Origin: JBIOJM01 sp044450785
GTDB lineage: Bacteria; Planctomycetota; Planctomycetia; Isosphaerales; Isosphaeraceae
NCBI GenBank assembly: GCA_044450785.1
Contig: JBIOJM010000333.1
Location: 1 to 11,296, forward strand
Length of the DNA: 11,296 nt
Direction: 5' to 3'
Below, one piece after another: positions 6,320 through 11,296 of this stretch; positions within the stretch are counted from its first letter, which is position 1; each line of letters starts with the position of its first letter. Under the pieces are notes generated by a model. The model was not told the origin of the DNA and did not search any database. It worked only from the letters and a program-made list of their open reading frames with translations. The position numbers were made by a program, and so were the translations under genes.

Positions 6320-7186
6320 ATGAAGCGACTGATTCTCTCGTTCGCTCTGGCGGCGACGGTCCTGCCGGCTCATGCCGTGTGGCGGCAGGATCAGAAGGCC
6401 GCCGGCGGGCCGCAGAACCTGCTGATCCGGGTTTTCGACACCGATCGGGATGGGATCCTTTCCGCCGCCGAGATCGAGGGCGCGGCGGCGAAGCTTCGAG
6501 AATTGGACACGAGCAAGGACGGCAAGCTCACTCCGGACGAGCTGCCAAAGGGCGGCGGCGGTCCCGGCGCGCGGCGCGACGGACCTGGTCAAGCGGACGA
6601 GTCCGATCTTCAGCAGCCGCTCTTGCCCAAGGACGAGGCCGAGAAGAAGGCCCACGATGCCCTCGTCGTGGCGCGGGGCGGCACGCGTTACGCCAACGTC
6701 TCCGCGGCCGACGGCCGCCTCCTGAGACAGCTCACCGAGGCCGTGGGCGCCCGGCGGGTCGTCGAATTCGGGACCTCGACCGGCGAGTCGGGGATCTGGT
6801 TCGCCATGGCCCTGCGGAAGACCGGCGGCCACCTCTACACCCATGACATCGACCCCGGGCGCATCGCGGTGGCTCGCGAGAACTTCAAACGGGCCGGCGT
6901 CGACGACCTCATCACCATCATTGAGGGCGACGCCCACGTGACCTTGAAGCAGCACAAGGAGCCCATCGATGTCCTTTTCATCGACGCCGACAAGCCAGGG
7001 TATGCCGACTACCTCGCCCAGATGCTGCCCCTCGTTCGTCCGGGCGGCCTGATCCTCGCTCATAACATGCGCAGGCCTCCGGTCCACCCCAGTTATCTGA
7101 AAGCGATCACGACCAATCCCCTCCTGGACACCTCGTTCGTGCTCATGGATAGCGCCGGCATCGGCATCACGCTCAAGAAGCGTTGA
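6320..7186 (+). CDS. Exported EF-hand / O-methyltransferase fusion (288 aa)
   Basis: A class I SAM-dependent O-methyltransferase of the catechol/caffeoyl-CoA-like family fused to calcium-binding loops. Residues 1-19 (MKRLILSFALAATVLPAHA) form a signal peptide with likely cleavage after AHA. Two consecutive EF-hand loops follow: DTDRDGILSAAE (40-51) and DTSKDGKLTPDE (63-74). After a Gly/Pro-rich linker comes the methyltransferase: SAM glycine motif EFGTSTGESG (149-158), acidic motif HDIDP (175-179), and the FIDADKPGY motif (220-228) that supplies the metal-binding Asp and catalytic-type Lys. The usual second metal pair Asp-Asn reads His-Asn here (H248, N249). An exported methyltransferase is puzzling because SAM is cytoplasmic. 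The substrate is unknown. No obvious partner gene adjoins it. Confidence 0.85.
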   Translation: MKRLILSFALAATVLPAHAVWRQDQKAAGGPQNLLIRVFDTDRDGILSAAEIEGAAAKLRELDTSKDGKLTPDELPKGGGGPGARRDGPGQADESDLQQPLLPKDEAEKKAHDALVVARGGTRYANVSAADGRLLRQLTEAVGARRVVEFGTSTGESGIWFAMALRKTGGHLYTHDIDPGRIAVARENFKRAGVDDLITIIEGDAHVTLKQHKEPIDVLFIDADKPGYADYLAQMLPLVRPGGLILAHNMRRPPVHPSYLKAITTNPLLDTSFVLMDSAGIGITLKKR

Positions 7187-7321
7187 GGGAGGAGATCCGA
7201 AAACGGAGACTTCTCGCTGAACACCACCTGGGCAGGGCGGTGCAGAGTGCTCGGAGTCCCGGCGAGTCCCCGTAGGTCGGTCTGCGGGGACGGGCAAGCC
7301 ACCTCCCCTCCGCTCGGGCCT

Positions 7322-7410
7322 CGCACGGCCGCCCGCGCGGGGGATATCGGCGTGCGGGGGCCTTCGGGTCGGGCTTGTTTTCCGCACGGCCGCCCGCGCG
7401 GGGGATATCG
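7322..7410. repeat. Two 28-bp direct repeats, 61-bp period
   Basis: Identical 28-bp units begin with cgcacggccgcccgcgcggg and end ggatatcg at 7322-7349 and 7383-7410. They are separated by a 33-bp spacer that is not itself repeated within the window. Each unit holds a GC-rich imperfect palindrome around cccgcgcggg. With two units this is too small to call a CRISPR array, and no cas gene is nearby. A dispersed intergenic repeat or recombination-generated duplication is more likely. Confidence 0.75.
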
Positions 7411-7470
7411 TCATCGGCGAGTGCACCCGAGACCGAGAGCTGCCTCGCGCAAGTGGTTGACCGAGAAGAG

Positions 7471-7528
7471 ATACCGTCATACGATACGGCAATTCCCGTG
7501 ACGGTATGACGCCATGACGCCATTTTTT
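7471..7528 (+). terminator. Inverted repeat followed by a T-run, terminator-like
   Basis: ataccgtca (7471-7479) is the inverse complement of tgacggtat (7499-7507), with a 19-nt loop. A tandem repeat, atgacgcc twice (7506-7521), follows, then six T (7523-7528). The T-run is 15 nt beyond the stem, so a standard intrinsic terminator is doubtful. The alternative pairing gtcatac (7476-7482) with gtatgac (7504-7510) suggests an operator or switchable structure instead. It lies 285 nt after the methyltransferase stop. Confidence 0.35.
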
Positions 7529-7570
7529 GCCCCAAAGTGCGCTTGTCGGGGCTCTTCGTCCTCGGCGTTG

Positions 7571-7606
7571 GTCCTCCGCGCTCGGTCCTGGGTCCTCAGT
7601 CCTCCG
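7571..7606 (+). repeat. Degenerate gtcctcc heptamer units
   Basis: Units gtcctcc, ggtcctg, ggtcctca and gtcctccg occur within 36 nt, followed by further pyrimidine-rich sequence to about 7637. The phrase cagtcctccgtt also occurs at 697-707 next to the first heptamer array. Both tracts lie 130-220 nt upstream of a major plus-strand start codon. Confidence 0.45.
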
Positions 7607-7679
7607 TTTGTACGTTCTTCGTCTTCCGGTCCGATTTTTACGCCGGCCGCGGAACTTTTTGGGAAACCGCGCCATCAAA

Positions 7680-7700
7680 ATGAGTAGCGTGGAGGAATAA
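7680..7700 (+). CDS. Possible 6-codon mini-ORF (MSSVEE)
   Basis: A six-codon frame ends in TAA one base before the next mini-ORF begins. It has no strong ribosome binding site of its own, and its gtggagg codons provide the Shine-Dalgarno sequence of the following ORF. It may be chance. Confidence 0.15.
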   Translation: MSSVEE

Positions 7701-7701
7701 G

Positions 7702-7764
7702 ATGTTCGAGCCGAGTCCGTTCTTTCACGACCACCAGGCGATCGGGAAGCACATTCGATCCTGA
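7702..7764 (+). CDS. Possible 20-residue peptide upstream of the pilus gene
   Basis: The ATG at 7702 is preceded by ggagg (7691-7695) at 6 nt spacing, a strong ribosome binding site. The frame encodes MFEPSPFFHDHQAIGKHIRS and stops with TGA at 7762. It is in the same frame as the pilus gene but 60 nt upstream of it and separated by the stop. It could be a leader peptide, a small unannotated protein or a degraded earlier start of the pilus gene. It resembles no family I know. Confidence 0.35.
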   Translation: MFEPSPFFHDHQAIGKHIRS

Positions 7765-7824
7765 CGAAGTGACACGGGCCCGGGGGCGGTTCACCGCCTC
7801 GGCTGCCCCAAGGAGTTCGACCGT

Positions 7825-10302
7825 ATGGCTAAGATACAGGCCGTCTGGGCGATCGACATCGGTCAAGCCGCGCTCAAGGCGATCAAGCTCATCCCCGGTG
7901 AGACCCCCGAGCAGGTCGTGGCCGAGGCGTTCGACTTCATCGAGTATCCCAAGATCCTCAGCCAGCCCGACGCCGACCCGGACGAGCTGGTGCGGGAAGC
8001 ACTGGCCACATTCACCGAGCGGAACGAGCTCAAGGGCTGCAAGGTAGCCATCTCGATCCCCGGCCAATCGGGACTGGTCAAGTTCATCAAACTGCCTCCG
8101 GTGGAGAAGAAACGGATCCCGGATATCGTCAAGTTCGAGGCCAAACAACAGATTCCGTTCGCGCTGGATGAAGTCGTCTGGGCCTACCAGCAGATCGGCG
8201 GCGACGACGAGGTCAACGAGGAAGAGTTCACGATGGCCGAGGTCGGCCTGTTCGCGATGAAACGCGACCAGATCAATCGGGCCATCCTGCCGTTCGCGGT
8301 TGCGGGCATCGAGGTCGATCTGGTTCAGATGAGCCCGATCGCCTTGTGTAACTTTGTCACCTTCGACCAGTTGAAGGGGAGCGGCTCCAAGGATTCAGTC
8401 GTCCTGCTCGATATCGGCGCCGACAATACCGATCTGATCATCACCGACGGGACCCGGATCTGGCAGCGCAACGTTCCGATCGGCGGCAACCATTTCACGC
8501 GGGCCCTGACCAAGGAGCTCAAGCTCACGTTCGCCAAGGCCGAGCACCTCAAGCGGAACGCGACCAAGGCCCCCGATCCGCGCGCGATCTTCACCGCGAT
8601 GCGGGGGGTCTTCAACGATTTCGCCAGCGAGATCAACCGGTCGATCGGCTTTTACTCGAGTATCAACCGGACCGCCAAGATCCGCAAGTTGATCGGAATG
8701 GGTAACGGCTTCAAGCTGCCGGGTTTGCAAAAGTTCCTCCAGCAGAACCTCAACCACGAGGTCAGCCGGCTCGAGGGCTTCGACAAGTTGGTCGGCGACG
8801 AGGTCAAGTCGGCCCCTCAGTTTCAGGACAACCTCGCCTCGTTCGCCGTGGCCTACGGGCTGGGAATCCAGGGCCTCAAGCTGGGGTCTCTGAGCACGAA
8901 TCTGTTGCCCCCGGAGATCGAGCGGGTGCGGCTGGTCCGCGCCAAGAAGCCGTGGGCCCTCGCTGCGTCGGCACTCATCATGCTCGGCCTTACCTTCCTG
9001 TTCGCCGCGGGAGATTTCCGCGTGCTGGCGACGGTCTCGACCACCCAGTTCAAGGAGGCCGTCACCCAGGCCGACACCGTCAGCAAGCGCGGCGCGGACC
9101 TCAAAACCGCGTTCGACAAGGCCAAGGTAGATTGGGACACCAAGTTCGGCGAGGGCAAGGCCTTGATCATCGATCCCACTGACCGCGCCCTCTGGCCTCA
9201 GTTCCTGAAGACCATCAGCAGCTACTTCCCCGATCCCATCAGGGACTACGATCTGGATCCGGACGCCCCGGAATCCCAGGACGATATCGAAAAGCTGCGC
9301 GTTCACATCGACGCCATCAAACCAGTCTGGCGGAACGACCTGAAGGCCGAATGGTTCGATCAACTCGACGCCACCTACAAGAAGCTCATGCTCCCCTACG
9401 ACGTCGCCAACCCCCCAACCGGCGAAGGCTGGGTCATCCAGTTGGTCTGTCATCATTACAACCCCTATCCCAAGACAAAAGAACAGGTCCTACTTTCTCC
9501 CAAGGACCCGCGTCGCACGGATTTTGGTCCCTACCAGTTCATCACCGACAAGGTGCTCACCCTCCTCAAGCTCAACAACCCCGAGCTCCGCCTCTTCGGC
9601 GTCCATCACGTCGCCTTGGCGTGGATGGCGCGTGACGCCGAGTGGACCAGCCAAAAGGGAAGCCAGAACAACAACCTGTCCGGCAAGTCAATCCCTCTTC
9701 TCGCCCGTGCGACGCCTCCGGCAGGCACGGAAGGAGGAGGAGGTGGTGGCGGCAATAGCATGATGGCGAACCAAAGCCTGATGGGCGGGGCCAACGCAAC
9801 CATGTCCGGCCGGGGCATGATGGACGGCATGAAGGGCGATATGGTGGGCAGGGTACCGCAGATGGGTGGAATGGCTGGGATGGGACAAATGGGTGGGATG
9901 TTCGGCTCGAACAAGATGACGGACGCGGAGACCAAGAAGAAGCTCAAGACATTGACGCGGACCGACTTCCTGCTCCAGTTCGTCTGGCAGCCCAAGCCAG
10001 ATGATCAGCCCAAAACCAAGGAGGACCTCGAGGCCAAGCTCAAAGCCGAGGTCGCCAAGCTGACCGATGCCGAGAAGAACTTCACGGCCGACAGCGCGGC
10101 CAAGTTGGAGGAAGCAATCGAAGCGGCCTCGCTTCAAAAGTCGCAGGCGGTCGACTCGGCCCTCACCAAGGCGATGACGGCAGCGAACCCCAGCGGCGTC
10201 GCCGCCCCGCCTGGAGCTCCGACCGCACCCGGCCCCCCAGGCTTCGGCCCTCCAGCCGCGGGCGCGGCCCCGGCGCAGGGCACGCAGCCTCGTTCCGATT
10301 GA
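7825..10302 (+). CDS. pilM: Type IV pilus assembly PilM-PilN-like fusion (825 aa)
   Basis: An actin-like ATPase of the PilM family (usually about 350 residues) with a long C-terminal extension. Residues 1-350 contain the phosphate-1 motif AIDIGQAALK (D11, G13), phosphate-2 motif LLDIGADNTD (D196, G198) and adenosine-type motif MGNGFKLPGL (292-301). At 359-363 comes NLLPP, matching the INLLP motif at the PilN N-terminus that normally docks into PilM. A transmembrane helix follows (about 377-396), then an extracytoplasmic part (about 400-630) with HHYNPYP, a Gly/Met-rich insert (about 636-695), a segment with RTDFLLQFVWQP, a Lys/Ala-rich helix and a Pro/Ala tail. AAGGAG at 7810-7815 lies 9 nt before the ATG. 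It likely forms the inner-membrane platform of a type IV pilus or related secretion machine with the next gene product. The PilN fusion is inferred from motif order. Confidence 0.88.
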   Translation: MAKIQAVWAIDIGQAALKAIKLIPGETPEQVVAEAFDFIEYPKILSQPDADPDELVREALATFTERNELKGCKVAISIPGQSGLVKFIKLPPVEKKRIPDIVKFEAKQQIPFALDEVVWAYQQIGGDDEVNEEEFTMAEVGLFAMKRDQINRAILPFAVAGIEVDLVQMSPIALCNFVTFDQLKGSGSKDSVVLLDIGADNTDLIITDGTRIWQRNVPIGGNHFTRALTKELKLTFAKAEHLKRNATKAPDPRAIFTAMRGVFNDFASEINRSIGFYSSINRTAKIRKLIGMGNGFKLPGLQKFLQQNLNHEVSRLEGFDKLVGDEVKSAPQFQDNLASFAVAYGLGIQGLKLGSLSTNLLPPEIERVRLVRAKKPWALAASALIMLGLTFLFAAGDFRVLATVSTTQFKEAVTQADTVSKRGADLKTAFDKAKVDWDTKFGEGKALIIDPTDRALWPQFLKTISSYFPDPIRDYDLDPDAPESQDDIEKLRVHIDAIKPVWRNDLKAEWFDQLDATYKKLMLPYDVANPPTGEGWVIQLVCHHYNPYPKTKEQVLLSPKDPRRTDFGPYQFITDKVLTLLKLNNPELRLFGVHHVALAWMARDAEWTSQKGSQNNNLSGKSIPLLARATPPAGTEGGGGGGGNSMMANQSLMGGANATMSGRGMMDGMKGDMVGRVPQMGGMAGMGQMGGMFGSNKMTDAETKKKLKTLTRTDFLLQFVWQPKPDDQPKTKEDLEAKLKAEVAKLTDAEKNFTADSAAKLEEAIEAASLQKSQAVDSALTKAMTAANPSGVAAPPGAPTAPGPPGFGPPAAGAAPAQGTQPRSD

Positions 10303-10310
10303 CCCGATTA

Positions 10311-10370
10311 CCCGCCCGGACGAAGCTCCCTCCCGAGACCGGGCGGGGCCGGCTTCCCGGGGCGCCGGCC
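10311..10370 (+). other. Two overlapping GC-rich intercistronic hairpins
   Basis: Eight bases after the pilM stop, cccgcccgg (10311-10319) pairs perfectly with ccgggcggg (10339-10347). A second stem, ggccggc (10347-10353) with gccggcc (10364-10370), follows directly, sharing base 10347. Neither has a T-run, so this is not a typical intrinsic terminator. It may stabilise the upstream mRNA, attenuate read-through to the next gene or act with Rho. The remaining 180 nt before the next start show nothing else except the repeat at 10503. Confidence 0.5.
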
Positions 10371-10502
10371 GAGCGAGCCGCGAGGCTCCCGCCGGCCGAA
10401 ATGAACTCCGCGGCCGACAAGACTCTCGGCAAGACCTCGACTCGATCGCTCCGGCGGTCGACCCTGACGTGGCAACTCGGTCATCACTCCACACCCGACC
10501 CT

Positions 10503-10526
10503 GTAGGTCAGGCTTTCCAGCCTGAC
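10503..10526 (+). repeat. Dispersed hairpin repeat, copy 2 (perfect stem)
   Basis: gtcaggct (10507-10514) pairs perfectly with agcctgac (10519-10526) around a ttcc loop. The 24-nt unit starting gtaggtcagg is the inverse of 4148-4171 with one difference. It lies 23 nt upstream of the start codon at 10550, just before the ribosome binding site, so it would form a stem in the leader of that gene. A short ORF across it gives the VGQAFQPDSI-type peptide that I recall as a frequent spurious prediction in planctomycete annotation. Confidence 0.8.
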
Positions 10527-10549
10527 TCCATTTGAAGGCGCTGGCGACC

Positions 10550-11296
10550 ATGGCTCAAAAAGACGCGACGGAACAGGCCAAGGAAGTGCTGCGGCAAATC
10601 ATCAGGTACCGTTTTTGGATCTCCATCAGCGTCGCGGCGCTGTTTGCTCTCATCGCTTATTTCGTGGGGTCCGGCCCCGTCCGCGCCAAGGCGGCCGTCG
10701 AGACCGCGAAAATCAAGGGCGCGGAGTCCAAAGTCAAGGAGTACATCTCACCGACGATCCCCACCCGGGCGTACCAGCCCATCGTCCAGGAGAAGACCGA
10801 GATCCTCACCAAGGATGTCAACAGCGCGTGGAAAACACTCTTCGACCGCCAGGCCCCTCTCTTGACCTGGCCGGACACGGTTCAGGAACGATTCCGGAAA
10901 TGGGGCCGGAAATGGCCCGAGGACACAGCCCCTCAAAAGATCGAGCTCGCGATCGTCGACTACATCGAGGCCTACCCCGGCTATGTTACCATGGTCTATA
11001 AAACCGCCAATCCATTCGACTACGAGACCGGAGAGGGAGTCGTCGTCGCCCCTCCCGAGGCCGCCTTGCTCCGCCCCGCCCAGTTCACGATCGAACATAC
11101 TCCCGACCTCGGGAAAGTCTGGGCCGCCCAGGAGCGCCTCTGGATCCAGCGCACGTTGCTGGAGGTCGTCGCGCAGGTCAACAAGAATGCCAAGAACTGG
11201 GACACCGCCATTGTCAGGCAGGTCCTCTCGCTAGAGGTCGGCCTTCCCACCGCGCAGGATCAGCGCTCGCTCGCCAAAAATGAGTCGCTCGAGGAG
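10550..11296 (+). CDS. Single-pass membrane protein, PilO-position pilus platform component (partial, 3' end missing)
   Basis: The 249 visible codons run open to the window edge, so the C-terminus is missing. Residues 1-20 are a short cytoplasmic segment (AKEVLRQIIRYR), 22-40 a transmembrane helix (FWISISVAALFALIAYFVG), and the rest extracytoplasmic, starting with a Lys/Ala/Glu-rich helix. A later helix, ERLWIQRTLLEVVAQVNKNA, leads into AIVRQVLSLEVG. The bitopic layout (short N-terminus, one helix, coiled stretch, alpha/beta domain) and position after the PilM-PilN fusion match PilO, but the sequence is not close enough for me to assign that symbol. AAGG (10535-10538) lies 11 nt before the ATG. 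It is separated from pilM by 247 nt holding hairpins and a repeat, so the two genes may be one operon or partly uncoupled. Confidence 0.75.
   Translation, partial: MAQKDATEQAKEVLRQIIRYRFWISISVAALFALIAYFVGSGPVRAKAAVETAKIKGAESKVKEYISPTIPTRAYQPIVQEKTEILTKDVNSAWKTLFDRQAPLLTWPDTVQERFRKWGRKWPEDTAPQKIELAIVDYIEAYPGYVTMVYKTANPFDYETGEGVVVAPPEAALLRPAQFTIEHTPDLGKVWAAQERLWIQRTLLEVVAQVNKNAKNWDTAIVRQVLSLEVGLPTAQDQRSLAKNESLEE

Larger units (their letters stand above)
7187..7824. other. Repeat-rich spacer upstream of the pilus gene
   Basis: This 638-bp stretch has no convincing full-length gene. It contains a hairpin (gtccccg 7266-7272 with cggggac 7285-7291), a 28-bp direct repeat at 61-bp period (7322-7410), a 9-bp inverted repeat (7471-7507) with a T-run, heptamer-like pyrimidine units (7571-7606), and two tiny ORFs (7680-7700 and 7702-7764). 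Long open frames on the minus strand across this region and into both neighbours look like antisense shadows of the coding strand. Confidence 0.6.

Noticed and set aside
7322..7410. CRISPR array
   Set aside because: Only two repeats are present, no third copy is visible at the expected 61-bp spacing on either side, and no cas gene is in the window.
6305..7678. 457-codon open frame on the minus strand
   Set aside because: It lies antisense to the signal peptide, EF-hand and methyltransferase domains and continues through repeats. Its composition is that of a shadow frame in GC-rich DNA.
8395..9456. 353-codon minus-strand frame within pilM
   Set aside because: Antisense to clear PilM motifs and the transmembrane helix. 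No independent support.
10299..10535. 78-codon frame overlapping the pilM stop
   Set aside because: It starts at TTG without a ribosome site, runs through two hairpins and ends across the dispersed repeat. It is a known style of spurious prediction.

Overview
The window looks like chromosome from a GC-rich planctomycete, most likely of the Isosphaeraceae type. This is inferred from protein style, not from any marker gene. The clues are an N-terminal LEDRLLLY motif on a secreted metalloprotease, a type IV pilus PilM protein fused to a membrane segment and long extracytoplasmic part, a very large exported beta-sandwich protein of no known function, an EF-hand protein, and many short palindromic repeats between genes. 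No rRNA, tRNA, CRISPR array, transposase or phage gene was seen.

Layout: (1) 1-276 has no gene, only a tandem pair of small hairpins. (2) A small helical protein of unknown function lies on the minus strand (277-543). (3) After a divergent spacer with a heptamer pyrimidine tract and a hairpin, a 1085-residue exported protein runs from 875 to 4132 and is followed by a strong intrinsic terminator (4256-4299). (4) Convergent to it is a matrixin-like zinc metalloprotease (4306-5805, minus). (5) A 514-bp divergent spacer holds a perfect TATAAT box, a 12-bp palindrome and a tiny leader ORF. It leads to an exported EF-hand/O-methyltransferase fusion (6320-7186). (6) A 638-bp spacer carries direct repeats, an inverted repeat and two tiny ORFs. 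(7) A PilM-PilN-like fusion (7825-10302) follows, and then a single-pass membrane protein cut by the window end (10550-11296) that sits where PilO is expected.

Functionally the only clear module is the last one. The actin-like PilM domain is followed in the same chain by a PilN-type NLLPP motif and a transmembrane helix, and then by a separate bitopic protein. This looks like the inner-membrane alignment platform of a type IV pilus or type II secretion-like machine. The other three large or medium genes appear to be independent exported proteins, each with its own spacer and start signals.

Most interesting observations: the intramolecular PilM-PilN fusion with a Gly/Met-rich insert; the exported EF-hand/methyltransferase with an Asp-to-His change at a metal-ligand position; the HExxHxxGxxD zinc site of the protease; and a 24-nt hairpin repeat present twice in opposite orientation (23 of 24 identical). 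I see no convincing new multi-gene system.
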